NCBI GenBank assembly: GCA_018000295.1
Contig: JAGNKE010000022.1
Span: forward strand, 1 to 45,876
Origin: Alphaproteobacteria bacterium
GTDB lineage: Bacteria > Pseudomonadota > Alphaproteobacteria > Micavibrionales > Micavibrionaceae
Length of the DNA stretch: 45,876 nucleotides
Direction of reading: 5' to 3'
This document shows positions 40,090-45,876 of this stretch, piece by piece. Numbering within the stretch: the first letter of the stretch is position 1; every line of letters starts with the position of its first letter. The notes beneath the pieces are model-generated. The model was not told the origin of the DNA, searched no databases, and was given only the letters and a program-made list of their open reading frames with translations. The position numbers and the translations under genes were made by a program.

Positions 40090-40998
40090 GTGGAGCCGCA
40101 AACCTATATCAATCAAAAGGTTGCCGGAGGCAACGATATCGTGTTCGGGGAGGAGCATGGCTCCATCACGTCCACGTTCGGGTTGATGGAGGAGACGATC
40201 CGCCAGAATCCGGGGCGGGTGCAGGCGGTCTCCGTCGAGTTTTCGCCGCGCTTGCAACCGCTCATCGAGCAGGTGGCCGCCGGGACGCTGAGCGCCGGAG
40301 ATTTCACGAAGCTTTCGCGGATTTCAAATTCACAGGAATATATGGAGATCGCCGGAGGGCTTCTGGCAGACGGGCGGATATCGCCCGAACTGCATGACAC
40401 CATCATCGAGCGGTCGGAAAATACCATTCAGGCGGTTTTGGCGGGAACCACGGATGAGTCCTATCCGCCCGAACTGCAGGCGCAGGACGTTGAGGTTTAT
40501 GGCGCCTTGCATTCCCTGATTGTCACCGCCACCGGGAAGGGCGTTCCGGTTGTTGCGAACGATTTTGGGCGGGAGGGGCTTTTGCTGAATTCCGTCGGTG
40601 CGATGACCGTGGGCGATTTGATCGAGCGGATGGACGATACGGCGGGCGGCGATTTGCTGGGGTCGCGGGCCGATCTGAGTTCCAGCCGCTCCATCCTTGT
40701 CCAGCGGGGTTCATATCATGTCTGGGATCTTACTTATCAGGACATTCCGGCTGTTACGAATGCCGGAAAGGGTATGGACGATTATCTGCAGGACAAGGGG
40801 CGGAGCGTTGTTGTCATCGGGAATTATAGCTCGCAGGATAAGCTTGCGGGCGAGGTTGCGACCCTTAATAATAACGGTATTTCCATCACCGATGCTTCCG
40901 ATGCCACGATTCTCAACGGGCAACTCACGGAACGGCCCGATCTGGAGATTGCCCGCAGGAGTCTTGCTCCGTCCTCTGGCGGGCCTTCCGGCCCTTAA
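40090..40998 (+). CDS. Cytoplasmic protein, possibly ChaN/EreA-like
   Basis: A 302-residue protein starting with GTG behind a strong ribosome-binding site. No signal peptide. The N-terminal IVFGEEHGSITS pattern with the Gly-Glu-x-His motif recalls the ChaN/EreA superfamily, where the Glu and His are key metal or catalytic residues; VSVEFSPRLQPLIEQ and the GKGVPVVANDFGREG segments have the alternating beta-alpha look of that fold, and VVVIGNYSS near the end could be the last strand. The Gly-Ser-rich C-terminus is probably disordered. The assignment rests on one motif and is tentative. It is first in a series of accessory genes. Confidence 0.5.
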   Translation: MEPQTYINQKVAGGNDIVFGEEHGSITSTFGLMEETIRQNPGRVQAVSVEFSPRLQPLIEQVAAGTLSAGDFTKLSRISNSQEYMEIAGGLLADGRISPELHDTIIERSENTIQAVLAGTTDESYPPELQAQDVEVYGALHSLIVTATGKGVPVVANDFGREGLLLNSVGAMTVGDLIERMDDTAGGDLLGSRADLSSSRSILVQRGSYHVWDLTYQDIPAVTNAGKGMDDYLQDKGRSVVVIGNYSSQDKLAGEVATLNNNGISITDASDATILNGQLTERPDLEIARRSLAPSSGGPSGP

Positions 40999-41028
40999 AG
41001 TCCACGTTATCCCTTACAGGCTGAGACG

Positions 41029-41862
41029 ATGCCGCGATTAATTTTTGTTTTTCTCTGTTTGTTCAGCGTTCCGGTTTATGCGGGGACGTATGAGGGCTAC
41101 CGGAAAATCACGTTGAGCGGGGCGGGGGAGGAGCGGATCAATCTGCAGGGGAAGTCCGCCGTTGTCACGCTGTCTGATTTTTCGGGCTATGCGCTGATCC
41201 TCAATGGCGGGCACGTGGTGTTCACGGGTACGGCGCAATCGGACAAGCCCGCGTTGGAGGATGGGGGGAAGCGCGCGATTTTAAGGATCAAGAACGCGGA
41301 AGCGATTACCGGGCATGACGCGGTGATCGACGCGGGGGGCGGGCACGGGCTGGATGCCTTAATCGTCGGGAACGATGACGGGCGTCTGCCGGTTGTAACG
41401 CTGGAGCGGGTGAAGCTTATTGGCGGGTGGAACAACTGGCCGTACGAGGAGGGGGAATATCACGGTGATGCGTTGCAGGATTATATGGGAGTGAAGAGTT
41501 TTACGATTACCGACTCCGTGATCGTGGCGAACAATACCGGGTTCTTCGCCGATCCGCAGCATCCGGTCGAGCGCATCACGTTGAAGAACGTGCGGTTTGA
41601 ATATGGCGTGAAGTCCAGCGGGTATGCGCTTTATCTGAAAAACACGAACGCGAAGAGCACGTATGTGCCGGAGATTGTTCTGGAGAATGTGAGTGTGCGC
41701 GAGCGGCATGAATGTATTTTCGGGCGGGAATGCCCGGCGGAGATGTATTCGGTGCATCCGCCCAAGCAACACCCGAAGGGCGCGGTTCGGCGCGGAGATG
41801 AGGTCTGCTGGCCGGAGCTTCCGGAGATCAAGGGGTGTGTGCGGGTGGTGGGGGATAATTGA
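41029..41862 (+). CDS. Secreted right-handed beta-helix-like protein
   Basis: A 277-residue protein with a signal peptide cleaved near VYAGT. The mature chain shows repeated short strands with alternating hydrophobic residues (ALILNGGHVVFTG, AILRIKNAEAITG, VVTLERVKLIGG, SFTITDSVIVANNTG, ITLKNVRFEYG, IVLENVSV), the pattern of pectate-lyase-like parallel beta-helices. The C-terminal part has three or four cysteines (HECIFGREC, VCW, KGCV) that may be disulfide-bonded. It follows the ChaN-like gene by 30 nt, so an operon is possible. A 129-base copy of its 3' end lies 2.35 kb downstream. Substrate or function unknown. Confidence 0.65.
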   Translation: MPRLIFVFLCLFSVPVYAGTYEGYRKITLSGAGEERINLQGKSAVVTLSDFSGYALILNGGHVVFTGTAQSDKPALEDGGKRAILRIKNAEAITGHDAVIDAGGGHGLDALIVGNDDGRLPVVTLERVKLIGGWNNWPYEEGEYHGDALQDYMGVKSFTITDSVIVANNTGFFADPQHPVERITLKNVRFEYGVKSSGYALYLKNTNAKSTYVPEIVLENVSVRERHECIFGRECPAEMYSVHPPKQHPKGAVRRGDEVCWPELPEIKGCVRVVGDN

Positions 41863-41893
41863 AGCAAAAAATCGGAGGATTTAATCTATAAAC

Positions 41894-42823
41894 TCAGATT
41901 TCTGGGTTCAGGCTATGCTGTTCATCAGGAAAAAAAGGGGTCTGGGTCAGATCTCTTAGTCTTTGTCGAACCAGATCGGGCTCATCGACTTTGCAGGTTA
42001 CTGTTATGTTGGGATGTTGTTGTGCGATGGCGTTGAGAACCAGAAGAACTCCGTAGTCAAAATCCTTGGCTGGAACCCGGTTATTTCCGGTTGAAATTTG
42101 CAAGTCAACGCCGAGATCATCGGCCCACTCCGCAAGAGGCGCTTTAAAATCAGTGAAAGTGCAATCCAAAGCGCTATAATTGATTTCCCGATGAAAATCG
42201 GTCAGAGTCTGGCGTGCGCTGTCCTGGTAGACGTTTACCAGCGGAAAGTACCCTGGCATCTGGATATTTCCTTCGCCGAACAGTATGCGGGATTTAATCG
42301 CCGGAACCAGAGATAAATCATCGGATTGCTTTCTGAAGCTTCTTAAAATGTCCCATTGGTAAGAGGATACAACCAGACCATGAAAATCTGTCCCCTCCTG
42401 TCGCAGGACATCCATGATCGGCACAACGGCTGAGGGATCTTTTACGTCAAGGTTAACAATCACATCCTGTCCGGCGTAGCGATGCCGGAGTTCCAAAAGT
42501 TCCGCCAGTGTCGGGACTGTGTTTCCGCCACCTATGTCCTGTTGTTTCAGCTCTTCTAAAGTCATATCCCGCAGGTCCAAAATTGAACCGGGACTTTCTG
42601 CCCTCCCGACGACATGCAAGGAGACCTGTTGATCATGAATGATAACGGGAACTCTGTCCTTAGTCAGCCAGACATCAGCCTCAATGCCGTCTGCTCCCGA
42701 GTCCAAAGCTTTAGCGAATGCCGGCAAGCTATTTTCAGGAAAGGACAAATTCATAGAGTCGTCCATCCCCAAGATGTGCGTGGGGCCGTAGCCGCGATGC
42801 CCTATTAGCTTTAGATTACTCAT
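41894..42823 (-). CDS. Glycerophosphodiester phosphodiesterase-like protein 1
   Basis: The start is ATG 42823, which gives the conserved N-terminus SNLKLIGHRGYG; the upstream frame adds 59 residues that lie in the divergent gene's promoter and body. The 309-residue product has the GDPD motifs: HRG, PENSLPAF, GIEADVWLTKDRVPVIIHD in part (EADVWLT, VIIHD), and the strand GQDVIVNLDVK. These make up the His, Glu, Asp active-site metal centre of GDPDs, which hydrolyse glycerophosphodiesters to glycerol-3-phosphate and an alcohol. It lacks a signal peptide, so it is cytoplasmic unless exported otherwise. It is divergent from and paralogous to GDPD 2. Confidence 0.88.
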   Translation of the reverse strand: MSNLKLIGHRGYGPTHILGMDDSMNLSFPENSLPAFAKALDSGADGIEADVWLTKDRVPVIIHDQQVSLHVVGRAESPGSILDLRDMTLEELKQQDIGGGNTVPTLAELLELRHRYAGQDVIVNLDVKDPSAVVPIMDVLRQEGTDFHGLVVSSYQWDILRSFRKQSDDLSLVPAIKSRILFGEGNIQMPGYFPLVNVYQDSARQTLTDFHREINYSALDCTFTDFKAPLAEWADDLGVDLQISTGNNRVPAKDFDYGVLLVLNAIAQQHPNITVTCKVDEPDLVRQRLRDLTQTPFFPDEQHSLNPEI

Positions 42824-42864
42824 ATATTTGACTAAGCCGCTCGTTTTTAATAGAATTGTACGGT

Positions 42865-42893
42865 ATAATACGGGAAATAATAGAATAATACAA
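42865..42893 (-). promoter_or_regulatory. Promoter of GDPD 1, face to face with a plus-strand promoter
   Basis: On the minus strand TTGTAT (42893-42888) and TATTAT (42870-42865) have a 17-nt spacer and predict a start near 42858, with a 35-nt leader to ATG 42823. On the plus strand a TATAAT lies at 42864-42869 and TTGTAC at 42856-42861 with TAGAAT 19 nt further; AATTGTA / TACAATT (42854-42860 and 42889-42895) is a symmetric inverted repeat around both. Confidence 0.55.
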
Positions 42894-42914
42894 TTTAGAT
42901 AGTAGGGGTGGGTT

Positions 42915-44075
42915 ATGTCTTTTGTCGTACTCGGCCATCGTGGGATGGGCCCTACGGCGCGGATTGATGATCTTAAGCCGGATTTTCTTCCTGAAAACAC
43001 TTTGGCCGCTTTTCAGAAGGCCTTGGATTTAGGTGGGGATGGTATTGAATTCGATGTGCAGCTGACCGGTGACGGAGGTCTGGCGGTGGTCCACTCGGAC
43101 CAACTCAAGCGCATAGCCAAGGCAAAGGGCGTCGCGTTCCAGGATGCTGAGGGGCTTTGCTCAAAGTTTAATATGTCTTCACTGTCCTCTCAGGATGTGG
43201 GCAACAATCACACGGTGCCCTCGTTCAGGGGTGTGCTTGACTTCATGGTTGAACAAAATCCCAAGCACCGCCTCAGGGCGGGGAATGACCTTATTATTAA
43301 TATCGAATTAAAGAGCGATGGCACGGCTGGGCCAGTTTATGATGTTATTTCCGAGTATATTAGGGATGGCCGTCTGAAAAAGGAAAACTTTATTTTTAAC
43401 AGTTTTGAATGGCATCGTCTCAGAGAGCTGAGGGCTCTTGATGGCGATTTGAAAATCATGCCTGCCATTAAAACTGTTGATCTTTTCGGCAAAGAAAACG
43501 TGACCATTCCGGGCTGGCGGGTCAAGGAGGGCACACCCTATACGCCCGAAGGTTTGCAGCGTCTGGAAGACTTCCATAAGGAAATCGGCGTCTATGCCTT
43601 CGACTGCATCATCTTTGATTTGCGTCCTGAGATGGTTGATTTTGCCGAGCGAAATGGTGTTGGGCTTTTTACGTCCACGTCCAACGAAAATGTCAACGCC
43701 GGAAGCATTCAGGGCTCTCTGGCGCTTATGGTCGATGCGTCTACGCGCCTTGATTTTACAGGGTTTCGTGCGGACAACGTCGCAGAGACCAGACTTTTTG
43801 TTGACGCCATCCGCCACAGTAAACTCATGGCTCAGGAGGGAATTATCCCTCAATCACATGTTGAATTCCAAGATATGATCCGGCGGACATATCCTTCAAA
43901 GGATCAGGAAACCCAAGGTCTTGCCCGAGGGGTTCATGTTGAAGCCGCATGGCAGGGGGCAAACGAACCTGTCGGGGCGTCTGCCGGTGATTTAGAGCCC
44001 GGCTCTCAGGCAGAGACGCCCCGTAGCGATGAATCGCCAGAAGCTGATCCAAATACAGGACTTCATAAGGGATAA
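42915..44075 (+). CDS. Glycerophosphodiester phosphodiesterase-like protein 2, extended
   Basis: A 386-residue protein with SD AGGGGTGGG just upstream. The GDPD core (about 5-300) has HRG, PENTLAAFQKAL, GIEFDVQLT, VVHSD, INIELKSDG, and a later FDLRPEMVDFAE segment. The active-site residues correspond to those of GDPD 1, and both contain an HRG-[MY]-GPT N-terminus with an unusual insertion of about 18 residues before the PEN block, so they are paralogues. About 80 C-terminal residues are Glu/Pro/Ser-rich and probably disordered. No signal peptide. The two divergent genes could hydrolyse different glycerophosphodiesters or form a regulated pair. Confidence 0.87.
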   Translation: MSFVVLGHRGMGPTARIDDLKPDFLPENTLAAFQKALDLGGDGIEFDVQLTGDGGLAVVHSDQLKRIAKAKGVAFQDAEGLCSKFNMSSLSSQDVGNNHTVPSFRGVLDFMVEQNPKHRLRAGNDLIINIELKSDGTAGPVYDVISEYIRDGRLKKENFIFNSFEWHRLRELRALDGDLKIMPAIKTVDLFGKENVTIPGWRVKEGTPYTPEGLQRLEDFHKEIGVYAFDCIIFDLRPEMVDFAERNGVGLFTSTSNENVNAGSIQGSLALMVDASTRLDFTGFRADNVAETRLFVDAIRHSKLMAQEGIIPQSHVEFQDMIRRTYPSKDQETQGLARGVHVEAAWQGANEPVGASAGDLEPGSQAETPRSDESPEADPNTGLHKG

Positions 44076-44077
44076 AG

Positions 44078-44212
44078 AGGGACTGTCCGGCGGAGATGTA
44101 TTCGGTGCATCCGCCCAAGCGGCATCCGAAGGGCGCGGTGCGGCGTGGGGATGAGGCCTGCTGGCCGGAGCTTCCGGAGATCAAGGGGTGTGTGAGGGTG
44201 GTGGGGGAGTAG
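44078..44212 (+). pseudogene. Truncated copy of the beta-helix gene 3' end
   Basis: From 44081 the sequence reads D-C-P-A-E-M-Y-S-V-H-P-P-K and continues to a TAG at 44210, matching codons 41728-41856 of the intact gene. Over 129 bases there are 11 differences (about 91.5 percent identity); six of ten changed codons are synonymous and 39 of 43 amino acids are identical. It has no start codon, begins two bases after the GDPD 2 stop, and the upstream nine tenths of the gene are absent. It is a fragment of a second gene copy. Confidence 0.85.
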
Positions 44213-44253
44213 GGGCGGGTCGCTTCTTCTTTCATGACATGCAAAAATTGGAT

Positions 44254-45789
44254 TTATTTCCCCCTTTTCGTCTTGGCGGCTTTTAGGTCTCGTCTGAAAC
44301 TCTCAGACTCGTCGTAAGAAATTTTGCCGTCCTTATTTGTATCAACGGTAACGAATGCGTTGATTGCTGCGCTATGGGATTCGCTTGTCGTTATGAGGCC
44401 ATCCTGATTTACGTCAAGCTCTGTGGCTGATTCATGTAATGAGGATTTGCTGAGGCTAACATCCTTTCCGAAGTCTTTATTGATATATTCAAGGTACTTA
44501 TCAAGGGTCTTGGTATGATAAAGGGATCGCATGAAAATCCTCGGAATCTGGCTGTAGTTTTCGTAGGCTGTCGCTTTTGATAGTTTTTCTTCAATTTCCC
44601 TTTTTGCTGCCTTTTCAGCCTTTATTTTTTCCAAGGGGTCTACTTGCCCCTGACGAAAAATATAATATCCAATGCCATTTGTGATATGTACCGGCGGCTT
44701 GGCTTCACGAAGGGCGCGCGTAACGTCTTCCTCACTCATATTTTCGATCCACCGCAATTTGCTGCTGATTTTCCACTCATGAGGATCGTCTGTCATTTCC
44801 AAAGTCATGTCTTTAATTTTTACGCCTTGGCCAAAAATCTCTTCGAAACGATCAATTTCAACCTGTTTCATATCATTTCTGCTGCCTTGCTTTGTTTTAT
44901 AAACAAGCTCTATTGTCTGTGGGGAATCGATATCCCTAAAATGCACAAACATTGGGTAATGCTCGGGCGGCACTTCATCCTTTACACCTCTAAGATCATG
45001 GTAATGTTGAAGAACTTCCTGATATCTTGATTGGTCGTGGATTATTGGAACGGTTGGGAAAACCGTTGTCATTAGTCCAAAAATCCTGTTCCTGGCATTT
45101 GCCGGATCCTGCATGATTGCAAAAACAGTTCCGCGTTGACCCATATCAATATAGGCCGCTTCGCCTCTCGGAACTCCCTGATTGTAAGGATTGTAAATAT
45201 TCTCACTGTCCGCAGGGGGGTAAAAAATCTCCTGAACGGTTGAACCTGACTTTACACCCTCGGGGGTGTCTATGTTTATTGTCAGCCGATATTTCAAAGA
45301 AAAGGGGGTCTTCCAAGAGTAAATTTTCTGCGGCTGGAAAACTGCGTTGATTGAATCATGCCAAACCTTGGGGTCGTTATTCTGTGCTTTTTGGGGAATA
45401 TTTTTATATTTTTCCTGAAGCTCAGTGAGCCTTTGCTTCATTTCCTTTTCACGCTCTTGCAGCTCTTTCCAATAACTTTTCAGTTCCTCGCTCAACTTTT
45501 CTTTGGCCGCCAAGTATTCCTTTGATGATTTTTGCGCTTCTGCTTTCAGGCGCCAATATTCGTGCTTTTCCCTGTAATGATCTCTGCTATTGATGTTTAT
45601 TTTATAGAAATCAGTAAGCCGGAGCTGTGCCTCAACATCTCCAGCCTCAGCCACTTCCTCCAGTTTTTGTAGGTTCCACAATAGATTTTTCTGAGGCTGA
45701 GAAGCTCCGGAAAAGTTAAATACCATTGCTGCACCTACGCCCAAAATAGCCAAGAGTAAAATTAAAAATGAAAGTATTTTTTTATTCAT
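44254..45789 (-). CDS. Membrane-anchored EF-hand protein with Sel1-like N-terminal repeat
   Basis: A 511-residue protein with a signal anchor at residues about 4-28. A Sel1/TPR-like segment (EEVAEAGDVEAQLRLTDFY) and a long Glu/Lys-rich coiled coil (about 80-130) are followed by a beta-rich domain of unknown type (about 145-400, including TPFSLKYRLTINIDTPEG in part). Two canonical EF-hands end the protein: Asp459-Asn461-Asp463-Gly464-Ile466-Glu470 and Asp483-Asn485-Asp487-Gly488-Ile490-Glu494. Both have all ligand positions, so calcium binding in the periplasm is likely. The C-terminus is basic. Unknown overall function; gene is AT-richer than the polysaccharide locus. Confidence 0.8.
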   Translation of the reverse strand: MNKKILSFLILLLAILGVGAAMVFNFSGASQPQKNLLWNLQKLEEVAEAGDVEAQLRLTDFYKININSRDHYREKHEYWRLKAEAQKSSKEYLAAKEKLSEELKSYWKELQEREKEMKQRLTELQEKYKNIPQKAQNNDPKVWHDSINAVFQPQKIYSWKTPFSLKYRLTINIDTPEGVKSGSTVQEIFYPPADSENIYNPYNQGVPRGEAAYIDMGQRGTVFAIMQDPANARNRIFGLMTTVFPTVPIIHDQSRYQEVLQHYHDLRGVKDEVPPEHYPMFVHFRDIDSPQTIELVYKTKQGSRNDMKQVEIDRFEEIFGQGVKIKDMTLEMTDDPHEWKISSKLRWIENMSEEDVTRALREAKPPVHITNGIGYYIFRQGQVDPLEKIKAEKAAKREIEEKLSKATAYENYSQIPRIFMRSLYHTKTLDKYLEYINKDFGKDVSLSKSSLHESATELDVNQDGLITTSESHSAAINAFVTVDTNKDGKISYDESESFRRDLKAAKTKRGK

Positions 45790-45876
45790 TGTCGTGAAAC
45801 CCTTATGCCACGTGGTGTAGTAAGAGAAATTTTTAACTTACGCTATTAACTATAAGCTATGGCTGTCATGGTGGAG

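Noticed and set aside
42824..43000. Upstream start for GDPD 1
   Set aside because: The added 59 residues run antisense to GDPD 2 and its promoter and precede the conserved LIGHRG N-terminus.
43843..44244. 133-residue minus-strand frame and its match at 41631-41867
   Set aside because: The similarity between these two frames is a by-product of the duplicated beta-helix 3' end on the plus strand.
1..45876. tRNA genes, rRNA genes and CRISPR arrays
   Set aside because: No TpsiC-like GGTTCGAATC with flanking stems, no rRNA-like conserved block and no spaced direct repeats were seen by eye; a tRNAscan and CRISPR search would settle it.

Overview
The window reads as chromosome of a Gram-negative alphaproteobacterium of medium GC. 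The clues are a Wzx/Wzy-type capsule or exopolysaccharide locus with alphaproteobacterial flavour (an ExoV-like pyruvyl transferase and a WbaP-type initiating transferase), several lipoproteins with clear lipoboxes, an outer-membrane beta-barrel, frequent TTG/GTG starts, and at least two genes that look leaderless. The exact genus cannot be fixed from the sequence; a Micavibrio-like or Rhodospirillales-like lineage is a guess.

Layout. 1-1.5 kb: the 3' end of an IS5-family transposase runs directly into a two-gene membrane-protein operon whose first gene has an uncertain 5' end. 1.5-3.0 kb: a compact type II restriction-modification pair (MvaI/BcnI-type nuclease and beta-class methyltransferase, overlapping by ATGA). 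3.0-3.9 kb: palindromic repeats, a GNAT remnant and a Phd-like antitoxin under a consensus promoter. 3.9-12.8 kb: mostly secreted, lipoprotein and membrane proteins of unknown role (two tandem two-cysteine paralogues, a membrane-anchored pentapeptide-repeat protein, a 37-residue lysine-rich histone-like protein, three lipoproteins, a coiled-coil protein made of four exact 21-residue repeats). 12.8-16.3 kb: periplasmic cyclophilin, a Fur-box-controlled bacterioferritin-associated ferredoxin, a thioredoxin-like secreted protein, bacterioferritin and adenylosuccinate lyase. 16.3-18.1 kb: a markedly AT-rich TPR gene, probably acquired. 18.1-23.3 kb: DUF1287 and YkuD cell-wall proteins, RadC, a 51-residue protein, methionine aminopeptidase, a CinA-N/MoCF protein and a fatty-acid desaturase.

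23.4-38.5 kb is the polysaccharide locus: GT2 transferase, Wzx flippase, two related hexapeptide acyltransferases, pyruvyl transferase, Wzy polymerase, a 742-residue fusion of a GT4 domain with Alg14-like and Alg13-like domains, WbaP-type initiating transferase, a Wzz-like protein, a Wza-like OPX protein without an outer-membrane segment, a Wzc-like protein without a tyrosine tail, and a divergent beta-barrel that could be its export porin. Inferred scheme: WbaP loads the first sugar-phosphate on undecaprenyl phosphate; the fusion protein and the GT2 enzyme extend it; acyl and pyruvyl groups are added; Wzx flips the unit; Wzy polymerises; Wzz/Wzc set length; OPX plus barrel export. No sugar-nucleotide synthesis genes are present, so precursors must come from elsewhere.

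38.5-45.8 kb is accessory: a VanZ-like protein, unknowns, a candidate ChaN/EreA-type protein, a beta-helix-like secreted protein, and a divergent pair of glycerophosphodiester phosphodiesterases lying between the intact 3' end of the beta-helix gene and a 92 percent identical truncated copy of that end. The window closes with a membrane-anchored EF-hand protein. No tRNA, rRNA or CRISPR was seen.
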